Below the pieces are notes generated by a model, which made no database searches, was not told the origin of the DNA, and was given only the letters and a program-made list of their open reading frames with translations. From an uncultured Bacilli bacterium (GTDB lineage Bacteria > Bacillota_I > Bacilli_A > RF39 > UBA660), in the NCBI GenBank assembly GCA_947598325.1, contig CANQFD010000004.1:25985-89984 (forward strand): DNA of 64,000 nt, given 5' to 3'. The translations under genes and the position numbers were made by a program. Below are positions 37,277 to 46,149 of this stretch, piece by piece; within the stretch, counting starts at the first letter, position 1; every line of letters starts with the position of its first letter.

Positions 37277-37650
37277 TAAACTTCCCATGGTGTTTTAACC
37301 ATCCTAGGTTCTCCCATTTCATCTTCATAACCCTTTGCTGCTGGGATCGCATAACCGACACAATCAACAAGTCTAATATTAGCTTCAAAATCATCAATGT
37401 TTATTTTAGCAGCATTACTAGGCACAAATTTTGGTTCTATAGTCATAATAGTTTTACCTTGAGCAGTTTGAGGTATCTCATCTAAACATCTTTTTCTTTC
37501 ATATTCATCTGTAATATTAGGAACTACAATATTTTCCATAAATTTTTTTATAAATGTAGATTTTCCAGTTCTAACAGCACCAACTATTCCTAAATATATA
37601 TCTCCACCTGTTCTTTCTGATATACTTTTAATTATATCTAATTTTTCCAT
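37273..37650 (-). CDS. spoIVA: SpoIVA N-terminal portion (gene split by intervening element; last codons GAA GTT TAC TAA come from the element)
   Basis: MEKLDIIKSISERTGGDIYLGIVGAVRTGKSTFIKKFMENIVVPNI...LVDCVGYAIPAAKGYEDEMGEPRMVKTPW then EVY*. Confidence 0.96.
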   Translation of the reverse strand: MEKLDIIKSISERTGGDIYLGIVGAVRTGKSTFIKKFMENIVVPNITDEYERKRCLDEIPQTAQGKTIMTIEPKFVPSNAAKINIDDFEANIRLVDCVGYAIPAAKGYEDEMGEPRMVKTPWEVY

Positions 37651-37797
37651 TTAATCCCTACTTTCTTTACTAAACTATATGAACAAATAAAAAAGTTATT
37701 ACAAGCTATACAAATTATTTTAAAAATTTAAGTATATAATCTTTATTAAACATTAAAATAGTGATATCATGTATTACATGATAGTGAGTTGTGTTAT

Positions 37798-38730
37798 ATG
37801 CAAAGGAAAAAGAACATAATACTTAATATTTTATTGATTATACTAGTTTTATTAACAGCAAGTTTAATATATTATAAAATAAATATATCAAAACTTGAAT
37901 TTTATTTAAATGGCGCAAATGAAATTACAATGGATGTAGGAAGTAAATATAATGAACGTGGTTTTGTTGCAAAAATAAATAAGAAAGATATAAAAGAGTA
38001 TGTAGTAATAGAAAGTAATTTGGATACTAAAAAAACAGGAAAATTTATAATTAAATATAAATTAAAAATTAAATATCTAAATATTAATAAAGTCTTAAAA
38101 AGACAAATAAATGTAATAGATCCTATTGCACCACAATTAAATATAGATGGTGAGGAAACTGTTTATATTGATATTAATGGTAATTATGATATTCCAGCAT
38201 ATGAAGCTATAGACAATGTTGATGGAAATATAACTTCTAAAGTTAAAATTGATTCAAATGTTGATACAAATAAAGAAGGTATATATAGAGTAATATTTTC
38301 TGTTAAAGATTCTAGTAAAAATGTAACAACAAAAAAAATAATAGTTCATGTAGAACCTAAATATAAAAACTCATATATAGATATATCTATATCAAATCAA
38401 ACTCTTACATATTATGAAAAAAATGAGATAGTTTTAACATCTCCTATAGTAACTGGTCATAACAATTCGACTCCTATTGGAAATTTTAAAGTACTAAATA
38501 AATCTAGGAATGTAAACTTAAAAGGTGAAGATTATGTAAGTTTCGTTAATTTTTGGATAGCATTTAAAGGTTATTCATATGGAATACATGATGCTTCATG
38601 GAGAAGTAGCTTCGGTGGAGACATATATAAATATAATGGAAGTCATGGTTGTGTAAATATGCCTTATAATAAGGTAATGCAATTGTATAATATAGTCGAA
38701 ATTGGAACCCCAGTTTATATAAAATATTAA
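37798..38730 (+). CDS. L,D-transpeptidase (YkuD) with N-terminal TM and Ig-like DUF5011-type domains
   Basis: IYKYNGSHGCVNMPYNKVMQLYNIVEIGTPVYIKY (SHGCVNMP active site). Start taken at the internal ATG 37798. Confidence 0.9.
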   Translation: MQRKKNIILNILLIILVLLTASLIYYKINISKLEFYLNGANEITMDVGSKYNERGFVAKINKKDIKEYVVIESNLDTKKTGKFIIKYKLKIKYLNINKVLKRQINVIDPIAPQLNIDGEETVYIDINGNYDIPAYEAIDNVDGNITSKVKIDSNVDTNKEGIYRVIFSVKDSSKNVTTKKIIVHVEPKYKNSYIDISISNQTLTYYEKNEIVLTSPIVTGHNNSTPIGNFKVLNKSRNVNLKGEDYVSFVNFWIAFKGYSYGIHDASWRSSFGGDIYKYNGSHGCVNMPYNKVMQLYNIVEIGTPVYIKY

Positions 38731-38753
38731 AAACCTCTAATATTAGAGGTTTA
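38731..38753. terminator. Bidirectional terminator between convergent ldt and spoVIF
   Basis: AAAACCTCTAATATTAGAGGTTT. Confidence 0.65.
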
Positions 38754-38993
38754 TATCATCTTGTCCAAATCATTTGGAACTTTATCATTTACAACAGCAT
38801 TTATAATTTTATCTTCTTGCTCTTTGCTTACTTCTTTTCCTGTCATTTGACTAAGTTCATGAATTACTTCTCTTAATGTCTTTTCATCCTTCATATTATT
38901 ACCTTGAAGTTTTTTAGCAAGATTTACAATTGTTGATTTTTTTACATTTGTTTTATCTTCTACCCTTTTAAAAAAACTATCGCTTAAATTCAT
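38751..38993 (-). CDS. spoVIF: Stage VI sporulation protein F (SpoVIF)
   Basis: SFFKRVEDKTNVKKSTIVNLAKKLQGNNMKDEKTLREVIHELSQMTGKEVSKEQEDKIINAV. Confidence 0.85.
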   Translation of the reverse strand: MNLSDSFFKRVEDKTNVKKSTIVNLAKKLQGNNMKDEKTLREVIHELSQMTGKEVSKEQEDKIINAVVNDKVPNDLDKMI

Positions 38994-39162
38994 TTAGTAA
39001 CCACCTTCTAGTCTAATATATGGACTTATTTATTTTTGGTTACAAAATATTAAAACTATTTTCTTATTATTATATGCTTTATTAGCTGTAATTAACTATA
39101 AATGCTTAATCTAGAATTATTTAAATTTCATACAATTATGAATTTTCAAATTTATAGATTCT

Positions 39163-40479
39163 TTATTCATAATTATCCCCTTTACCTTTAAATTGCAATA
39201 TTATTGGAGTTCCTTCAAAATCAAAGTTTTCTCTAATCTTGTTTTCTAAATATCTTTTATATGAGAAATGAACAAGACCTTTATCATTAACATTTAATGT
39301 TATTTTAGGAGGTTTAAATCCTGTTTGTGCACAAAAGTATATTTTTAACCTTCTACCTTTATATGATGGTGCTGGATTAAGTAAATAGGCATCTGAAATA
39401 ACACTATTTAGTAAACTAGTTTTTATCTCCCTTTTTGAATTATTATATACTTTTATTACTTCTGGCATAAGCGTATGTATCCTTTTTTTGGTTTTTGCAC
39501 TTAAAAATACTATTGGAATATATGATAAAAATTGAAATTCTGCCCTCATCTTTTGAGTAAAAGTTTTTATAGCATTTTTATTCTCAACTGTATCCCATTT
39601 ATTAACTACAAAGACCATTGGTTTACCTGCTTCAAGTGCATAAGCAGCAATATGTTTATCATGTTCTATAATTCCTTCTTCAGCATTTATTACAACAAGA
39701 CACACGTCGCTACGTTCTATTGATTTCATTGCACGTAACACACTATATTTTTCAACAGATTCATAAATTTTACCTTTTTTTCTCATTCCAGCTGTATCTA
39801 TAACTATATAATCTTCCTTTTCATATTTAAATTTGGTATCAATAGAATCTCTAGTAGTACCAGCCTCATCACTTACTATTACCCTTTCTTCATTTAATAA
39901 GGCATTAACTAATGAACTTTTTCCTACGTTTGGTCTACCTATTAAACAAAATTTTAAAATATTTGAATTTTCTTCAATAACATCTTTTGGGAAATCCTTG
40001 GTTATTTCCTTTAATAATTCCTTAAAACCTAAACCATGCTCCCCACTTATAGGAATATAATGTTCAAAACCTAGCTCATAAAAATCATAAATATTATCTT
40101 GATGTTTTTTATTGTCCATCTTATTAATTGCAACTATAACTTTTTTATTAGATTTAAAAAGAATGTCTCTAACAACTAAATCATTAGATGTAAGTCCTTC
40201 TTTTCCATCTACAACAAATACTACAACATCTGCTTCATCAATTGCTATTTCAGCCTGAATTTTTATTTCATTATTAAATAATTCTTTTGAAACATCTATT
40301 CCGCCAGTATCAATTAGATTAAATTTATAGCCATCTTTATCATATGTACCATATATTCTATCCCTTGTTATTCCTGGGATATCCTCAATTATTGATATTT
40401 TTCTTCCTACCATACGATTAAAAATAGTAGATTTACCTACATTTGGACTACCTACAAGTGCAACAGTTGGTATCTTCAT
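39163..40479 (-). CDS. der: Ribosome biogenesis GTPase Der (EngA)
   Basis: Two GTPase domains: VGSPNVGKSTIFNR..., IGRPNVGKSSLVN..., DTAGMRKKGKI, KH domain. Confidence 0.97.
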   Translation of the reverse strand: MKIPTVALVGSPNVGKSTIFNRMVGRKISIIEDIPGITRDRIYGTYDKDGYKFNLIDTGGIDVSKELFNNEIKIQAEIAIDEADVVVFVVDGKEGLTSNDLVVRDILFKSNKKVIVAINKMDNKKHQDNIYDFYELGFEHYIPISGEHGLGFKELLKEITKDFPKDVIEENSNILKFCLIGRPNVGKSSLVNALLNEERVIVSDEAGTTRDSIDTKFKYEKEDYIVIDTAGMRKKGKIYESVEKYSVLRAMKSIERSDVCLVVINAEEGIIEHDKHIAAYALEAGKPMVFVVNKWDTVENKNAIKTFTQKMRAEFQFLSYIPIVFLSAKTKKRIHTLMPEVIKVYNNSKREIKTSLLNSVISDAYLLNPAPSYKGRRLKIYFCAQTGFKPPKITLNVNDKGLVHFSYKRYLENKIRENFDFEGTPIILQFKGKGDNYE

Positions 40480-40540
40480 ATGAATCACCTCCATTTAAAA
40501 CTATCTAATTATACCATAATATCTAAAAAAAAAGAAGTTT

Positions 40541-40969
40541 CTATATTTTAATCCCTCTCCCTAAAATCTTATATACTTTATCGTCATAAACTAATTTTGA
40601 GTTTTCAAGAAGGTCTATATCCATATTTTTTGCATTCAAATAATATTTATTTTTATAATAATATATTTCATCTTCTATGTAATTAAGCGGGTCATCTATT
40701 TCATATAAAAATAATTTATCATTTAATATACTTAATTCTATATTATTAACATCATCAGTAGACTCTCTATTAATTAATTCAACAATAATACCATATAAGT
40801 TATTTATATATATATTAATATTATAATTATTATTAATGTCAATATTGTAATTATGAATTAAATTATTAAGAACATCTATTAATAAATTTCTAATATTATC
40901 TATATTTACATTAAGTTTTCTATTAATTAAATAAGTCACTATCTTATCTGAATAATATTCAACTCTCAT
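40541..40969 (-). CDS. Hypothetical protein
   Basis: 142-aa ORF between der and engB; no family recognised. Confidence 0.5.
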   Translation of the reverse strand: MRVEYYSDKIVTYLINRKLNVNIDNIRNLLIDVLNNLIHNYNIDINNNYNINIYINNLYGIIVELINRESTDDVNNIELSILNDKLFLYEIDDPLNYIEDEIYYYKNKYYLNAKNMDIDLLENSKLVYDDKVYKILGRGIKI

Positions 40970-41008
40970 TTTACCACCAATACATTATATGAAAAAAAGA
41001 AGAAAGTT

Positions 41009-41605
41009 TTATTCTTCTTTATTGTATACTATATTATATATTGTATTTCCTACATCTTTTTTTCCTAATTTGGTTGAACTAGAAAATAATATTAAATTAT
41101 CGTTTTCAAGTAAATTTAATGTTTCTCTAATTAAGCTTTCTTGTTTATCTCTAGATGTTCTTCCAATTTTATCAACTTTAGTAGCTATTACTGTAACATC
41201 TAGATTATGATATTTTAAAAAATTATACATTAATAAATCGTCATTGGTTGGTTTATGCCTAAAATCAATTAACATAAAGACCCTTTTTAAATTGTCCCTA
41301 TTAACTATATATTCTTCTATCATAAGGCCAAATTTTTGTTGTCTTTCTTTACTAACATTTGCAAATCCATAACCAGGAACATCAACTAAATAAAAATCAT
41401 TATTAACATTATAAAAATTCAATGTTTGAGTTTTTCCTGGTTTACTAGATATTCTAGCATAATTTTTTCTTTCAATAATAGAATTTATAAAACTACTTTT
41501 ACCAACATTACTTCTCCCGACAAGTAAAAATTCTGGTTTATTATCATCAGGATATTGACTTTGTCTAACCGCACTTATTGTGAGTTCAACGCTTTTGATT
41601 TCCAT
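41009..41605 (-). CDS. engB: Ribosome biogenesis GTP-binding protein YsxC/EngB
   Basis: FLLVGRSNVGKSSFINSII, KPGKTQTLNFY, VDVPGYGFANVSK; start set at the internal Met before EIKSVELTISA. Confidence 0.95.
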   Translation of the reverse strand: MEIKSVELTISAVRQSQYPDDNKPEFLLVGRSNVGKSSFINSIIERKNYARISSKPGKTQTLNFYNVNNDFYLVDVPGYGFANVSKERQQKFGLMIEEYIVNRDNLKRVFMLIDFRHKPTNDDLLMYNFLKYHNLDVTVIATKVDKIGRTSRDKQESLIRETLNLLENDNLILFSSSTKLGKKDVGNTIYNIVYNKEE

Positions 41606-41693
41606 ATAAATCACCACACCCATTATATCAAATATACAATATTTAAGCAAATCTATGTTATAATTGCACAAATTAATAAAGTTAAGTATATCA

Positions 41694-42644
41694 TTACTTA
41701 ACTTTATAATCTTTACATAATTTATCTAAATCTTTAATCAAATTTTCCATTTCTTCAAAATCTTTAAGTCTAGCTCCTGATGAGAATTTGTGACCTCCCC
41801 CATTATATTTTTCTAAAGTTTTATTTATAATTGGGCCTCTGCTTCTTGCATTCACTCTTATTATATTTTGTTTTTTGTCTTCTGAAAAAGTAACCCATAC
41901 TAAAACTTCATTTATATTATTAAAGTTATTTACTAGATTTCCACTACTAGCAGGGTCAACTTCAAACTTTTTAATAATTTCATCTGTTAATTTTATATAT
42001 GCGAAGCCATTATCTGTAACTATCATATTTTGTTCCATATATCCTTGAAGTCTTATCTCTGACAGAGGTCTTGCATATAAATCATTATATAATGATGTGA
42101 AATCAATATTAGTATCATTTATGAGTTTGCTTACTAATTCCATGGTTTTAGGGGTTGTGTAATAGAATAAAAATCTATTTGTATCTGAAACTAATCCCAT
42201 GAATAATCGTTCTGCTGCATACTTTGTCATTTTTAATCGTGTTGAATATGTCAATTCTATTATCATTTGACAGACACTAGATTCTGTATCATCTACCCAC
42301 GAAATATCACCAAAATTATCAACAGATGGGTGATGATCTATTTTTATGACATATCCGAAATTTTTAATATCATTTATACCATCTATTCTCTTTAAATCTG
42401 GTGTATCTAAAACTATCAATAATGCATCTTGAAAAAAATCATTACTTATCTTATCTACTTTTCCCATATATTTAAATTTTGAAGAAGTTGCCCCAATAGC
42501 ATAAACCTCTTTCTTTGGGAAAGTATTTTTTATTATTTCTCTAAGTCCTATGGTACTTCCTAAGGCATCTGGATCTGCACCTATATGTCTTGCAAGAACA
42601 ATTTTATCATACTCTTTAATTTTTTTATATATTGATTTTTTCAT
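41694..42644 (-). CDS. DHH/DHHA1 family phosphoesterase (NrnA-like)
   Basis: HIGADPDALGSTIGL, IDHHPSVDNFGDISWVD, GGGHKFSSGARL. Confidence 0.92.
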   Translation of the reverse strand: MKKSIYKKIKEYDKIVLARHIGADPDALGSTIGLREIIKNTFPKKEVYAIGATSSKFKYMGKVDKISNDFFQDALLIVLDTPDLKRIDGINDIKNFGYVIKIDHHPSVDNFGDISWVDDTESSVCQMIIELTYSTRLKMTKYAAERLFMGLVSDTNRFLFYYTTPKTMELVSKLINDTNIDFTSLYNDLYARPLSEIRLQGYMEQNMIVTDNGFAYIKLTDEIIKKFEVDPASSGNLVNNFNNINEVLVWVTFSEDKKQNIIRVNARSRGPIINKTLEKYNGGGHKFSSGARLKDFEEMENLIKDLDKLCKDYKVK

Positions 42645-42658
42645 CTACAACACCTTTT

Positions 42659-43861
42659 CTATATCAAATTTGCTGTATCCATTGCTATCATTAATTCTTC
42701 ATTTGTTGGTACAACATAAATTGGAACTTTTGAATCAATTGATGAAATTTTACCTTCATTTTTATCTAAATAAGAGGCAATTTTCATATTTTCTTCTTTA
42801 TCTATTATCATACCCAATGAAGATAATTTAGATACAATAGATTCTCTAAATTCACGAGCATTTTCACCTAATCCTGCTGTGAAAACCAAAGCATCTACTT
42901 TGCCATTTAATTTTACAAAGTATTTAGCTATATAATCAACCACTCTATTTATATACATGTCATTAGCAAGTTTACATAGATGATCATTTTCCTTCATACC
43001 TTGTTCAATTTCACGATGATCTGAATACTTTCCACTTACTCCTAATAAACCACTTTGTTTATTTAAAATATCATCTACTTCATCTAATGTTTTACCTGAC
43101 TTTTTCATATAAAATGGAATAATTGAATAATCTATATCTCCAGAACGAGTTCCCATCATAAGTCCAGAGTTAGGACTAAATCCCATTGATGTATCAATGC
43201 TTTTTGAATCTTTAATACAACAAATACTACTACCACTACCTATATGACAATTAATAATGTTTATATTTTCTTTTCCTAAAATTTCTTTCATTTTATTTGT
43301 TATATATCTATGGCTTGTACCATGAAAACCATATTTTCTTATTCCATATTCTTTATATAGACTATATGGTACTGGATATAAAAATTCTTCTTCATTCATT
43401 GTTTGATGAAAAGATGTATCAAAAACCCCAACCATTGGTGTATTCTTCATTGCCATTTGAAATGCTTTTATACATTTAATCATCACAGGATTATGAAGTG
43501 GAGCTAAATCATTAAATTTTTCAAGCTCGTTTAATACTTCATCTGTTATTAAAACTGAATCTTTGAATTTATCTCCCCCTTGAACTAAACGATGTCCAAC
43601 ACCATCTATCTCTTTTAGGGATTTAACAATATTATTTTCAAGTAATTCTTCTTGTAAATATTTAACTGCATCAGAATGATCTTTTAAAACTTTCTCTTTT
43701 TTTGATTTTGAACCATTTATTTTGATATTATAAAAACTATTATTCATTCCTATTCTCTCAAAATACCCGCTTATTAATTCTTTTTGACTTGGAAGTTCAA
43801 TACAACTAAATTTTAATGATGAACTCCCCGCATTAATTGATAAAACTTTCATAACATTCAC
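42659..43861 (-). CDS. ackA: Acetate kinase
   Basis: LSINAGSSSLKFS, GHRLVQGG, VFDTSFHQTM, YGFHGTSHRY, DTSMGFSPNSGLMMGTRSGDID. Confidence 0.97.
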   Translation of the reverse strand: MNVMKVLSINAGSSSLKFSCIELPSQKELISGYFERIGMNNSFYNIKINGSKSKKEKVLKDHSDAVKYLQEELLENNIVKSLKEIDGVGHRLVQGGDKFKDSVLITDEVLNELEKFNDLAPLHNPVMIKCIKAFQMAMKNTPMVGVFDTSFHQTMNEEEFLYPVPYSLYKEYGIRKYGFHGTSHRYITNKMKEILGKENINIINCHIGSGSSICCIKDSKSIDTSMGFSPNSGLMMGTRSGDIDYSIIPFYMKKSGKTLDEVDDILNKQSGLLGVSGKYSDHREIEQGMKENDHLCKLANDMYINRVVDYIAKYFVKLNGKVDALVFTAGLGENAREFRESIVSKLSSLGMIIDKEENMKIASYLDKNEGKISSIDSKVPIYVVPTNEELMIAMDTANLI

Positions 43862-43980
43862 CTCACTATATATTATACACTATTAATTAGTTAATTTAAA
43901 TGGCAATGAACATTTTAATTAAAATTATTTACTTTAGTATATACACATATTAGATAATTTATAGAGTTTATTGAGTCAAA

Positions 43981-44012
43981 AAATAATCCTTATAATATAA
44001 GGATTATTTTTA
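43981..44012. terminator. Hairpin terminator
   Basis: AAAAATAATCCTTATaatATAAGGATTATTTTT. Confidence 0.6.
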
Positions 44013-44081
44013 TATTGGTGCCCTAAGTGGAGAAGTTCAACAACTTTTTAATAAAATATTACCAAAGGAGGTTTGATAAAG

Positions 44082-44174
44082 ATGAAAATTAAGACTTTTG
44101 TTGTGAAAGTACTTAAGCTCATTACTATCATTTTATTTCTCCTTATCGTTATGATAGTGGTAATAAAAAAATGA
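44082..44174 (+). CDS. 30-aa hydrophobic membrane peptide (type I toxin-like)
   Basis: AAAGGAGGTTTGATAAAG-ATG; MKIKTFVVKVLKLITIILFLLIVMIVVIKK; followed by two hairpins, the second ending CCCTTTTTT. Not in ORF track. Confidence 0.6.
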   Translation: MKIKTFVVKVLKLITIILFLLIVMIVVIKK

Positions 44175-44262
44175 CACTTAATTCTTAATTGAATTAAATG
44201 TCTAAACAACATCAATTGGGTAGACATTCAACACGGAAAAACTGAATGTTCCCTTTTTTATT
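44172..44262 (+). terminator. Tandem hairpins downstream of the 30-aa peptide gene
   Basis: GACACTTAATTC-TTAATT-GAATTAAATGTC, then ACATTCA...TGAATGT with flanking GGG/CCC then TTTTTT. Confidence 0.6.
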
Positions 44263-44299
44263 TTATGCAAGTTTCCTTGACATATTCATAATAACATAA

Positions 44300-44328
44300 A
44301 AACGACTTTTTAACAAGTCGTTTTATAT
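44300..44328. terminator. Terminator downstream of tRNA-Ala (minus strand)
   Basis: AAAACGACTTtttaacAAGTCGTTTT. Confidence 0.6.
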
Positions 44329-44361
44329 TAATACTCGAAAAGTTCGAGTTTCCTATCTATA

Positions 44362-44438
44362 TGGTGGAGCTTAGGGGATTCGAACCCCTGACCTTCTCGG
44401 TGCAAGCGAGACGCTCTAGCCAGCTGAGCTAAAGCCCC
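44362..44438 (-). tRNA. tRNA-Ala(TGC)
   Basis: GGGGCTTTAGCTCAGCTGGCTAGAGC...CTTGCAC...GGTTCGAACCCCTAAGCTCCACCA. Confidence 0.97.
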
Positions 44439-44497
44439 ATATCTGCAATTTAAAATTGCAAATTGATTATATCATAATATTTTTTTAAAAGTCAACA

Positions 44498-44812
44498 CTA
44501 TTTAGTTAATTCTTCTACAACTTTGCATAATCTGTCAAATTCTTTTTCATCGTCAATGCTAACTAATATATCATTATCATCTTTAGTTTGCACTTCAAAT
44601 ATATAAGAATTATCTGTATTATCTAAGTCATTAACGATGGCATAACTTTTTCCTTGATCATCAAATGTACCAACAACCTCAACTTTTACTTTTTCACCAT
44701 CGATATCTTCCATTTCTATTATTAATGGATTTTCTTCACATCCGCAATTACAATTTTCATTGCATTTTTCTTTATCTTCACATTCACAGTTATTAATTTC
44801 TTTTTCTTTCAT
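44498..44812 (-). CDS. DUF1292 family protein with Cys-rich N-terminus
   Basis: IIEMEDIDGEKVKVEVVGTFDDQGKSYAIVNDLDN; N-term CECEDKEKCNENCNCGCEE. Confidence 0.75.
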   Translation of the reverse strand: MKEKEINNCECEDKEKCNENCNCGCEENPLIIEMEDIDGEKVKVEVVGTFDDQGKSYAIVNDLDNTDNSYIFEVQTKDDNDILVSIDDEKEFDRLCKVVEELTK

Positions 44813-44869
44813 TTTTTTCCTCCATAAACAATGCTATTATAACATAATTATTATAATTAGTATATGATT

Positions 44870-45163
44870 TTATTCTATTATTATTAATTTTCTTTTTCTA
44901 GCTCTTACGTTTTCTAAATTTGTATGATCATTTATGTGATCTGTCATTAATAGTTTATATGCATCTATACCTAACGCTTTCGAAATAGCTTCAATTTTTT
45001 CCAAACTTGGAGAAAATTTTCCCCTTTCTAAATCACTTATATATTTTGGGGTTAATCCTGATAATTCTGCTAATTGTTCCTGTGTATAATTTTTATTAAT
45101 TCTATACCATTTTAAGTTAATAGAAAAACATTCTTTTAAAACATATTCCTTCAATGATTCCAT
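44870..45163 (-). CDS. XRE family HTH transcriptional regulator
   Basis: YRINKNYTQEQLAELSGLTPKYISDLERGKFSPSLEKIEAISKALGIDAYKLL. Confidence 0.88.
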   Translation of the reverse strand: MESLKEYVLKECFSINLKWYRINKNYTQEQLAELSGLTPKYISDLERGKFSPSLEKIEAISKALGIDAYKLLMTDHINDHTNLENVRARKRKLIIIE

Positions 45164-45265
45164 AATATCACCTAACTTTTATTTTTAGTATACTTAAAAT
45201 AAAAATTTAAAACACCTAGTCAAAAACGATATAATATATTATAATATTTCTGAGGTGGTAAACAT

Positions 45266-45490
45266 ATGGATAACAACGACATAAAAAAAGAAGCTGATAG
45301 AATATCTAAAGAGTTAATTAAGATTAATAAAAGTAATCAAAGTTTGGATACAATTTTCCATTCTCTACTAAACAAAGAATTTGAAAGTTATGCTATGAAA
45401 GTACTATTATATCTATCTAACGAATTAATAGATAAAAATTATGCTATAGAAAGTGCTAATCCATTTTGTTTAAAAAAAATTCAAATTTAG
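45266..45490 (+). CDS. Hypothetical small protein (74 aa)
   Basis: GAGGTGGTAAACAT-ATG; divergent from the XRE gene. Confidence 0.55.
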   Translation: MDNNDIKKEADRISKELIKINKSNQSLDTIFHSLLNKEFESYAMKVLLYLSNELIDKNYAIESANPFCLKKIQI

Positions 45491-45525
45491 TTAGAAATAA
45501 ACTTTTATACAAAGTTAATAAAATA

Positions 45526-45587
45526 AAAAAGACATCACTAGTTGGCTCAGACAATATGTCTACTACCACTAATGTGATGTCTTTTTC
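45526..45587. terminator. Long bidirectional hairpin terminator
   Basis: AAAAAGACATCACTAGTTGG...CCACTAATGTGATGTCTTTTT with inner AGACA/TGTCT. Confidence 0.65.
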
Positions 45588-45705
45588 TAATACCAATATA
45601 TTACAATCAACATAAATTGTCAATACGATATATCTAATAATATAAATGATACTATTCTGATAAGTTTAGGTAAGAAATAAATACTATAGAAAGATTTCAT
45701 TAAAA

Positions 45706-45731
45706 TAAAAACCCTTATAAAATAAGGGTTA
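45706..45731 (-). terminator. Terminator of the tRNA-Asp-Phe-Arg-Pro operon
   Basis: Minus strand AACCCTTATtttATAAGGGTTTTTATTTT. Confidence 0.7.
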
Positions 45732-45741
45732 ATTATCTAAG

Positions 45742-45818
45742 TGGTCGGGAAGACAGGATTTGAACCTGCAACCTCATGGTCCCAAACCATGTGCACTGCC
45801 AAGTTGTGCTACTTCCCG
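45742..45818 (-). tRNA. tRNA-Pro(TGG)
   Basis: CGGGAAGTAGCACAACTTGGC...TTTGGGA...GGTTCAAATCCTGTCTTCCCGACCA. Confidence 0.97.
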
Positions 45819-45823
45819 ATAAA

Positions 45824-45900
<77 letters not shown>

Positions 45901-45920
45901 ATATTAACGAACAATCAAAA

Positions 45921-45996
<76 letters not shown>

Positions 45997-46003
45997 AAAA
46001 AAA

Positions 46004-46079
46004 TGGCGGTTCCGACGGGACTTGAACCCGCGATCTTCTGCGTGACAGGCAGACGTGTTAACCACTACACTACGGAACC
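46004..46079 (-). tRNA. tRNA-Asp(GTC)
   Basis: GGTTCCGTAGTGTAGTGGTTAACAC...CTGTCAC...GGTTCAAGTCCCGTCGGAACCGCCA. Confidence 0.97.
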
Positions 46080-46103
46080 AAAAATACTTAAAATTGCTAT
46101 TTA

Positions 46104-46133
46104 AGTATACTAAATTTTTTGTAAAATTGTCAA
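46104..46133 (-). promoter_or_regulatory. Promoter of tRNA operon
   Basis: TTGACA-18 nt-TATACT on minus strand. Confidence 0.75.
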
Positions 46134-46149
46134 TAGGTATTGACATTTT

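Larger units (their letters stand above)
26852..37284 (-). mobile_element. Skin-like intervening element (~10,433 bp) in spoIVA encoding a large serine recombinase
   Basis: Both spoIVA halves share TGG at the junction (26852-26854 and 37285-37287); deleting this interval gives an uninterrupted 493-codon ORF; recombinase gene adjoins the left end; 22-bp inverted arms at both ends. Confidence 0.93.

Noticed and set aside
26852-37284. Invertible element or phase switch driven by the inverted repeats
   Set aside because: The shared TGG core is in direct orientation relative to spoIVA and rebuilds the gene on deletion, which favours excision over inversion.
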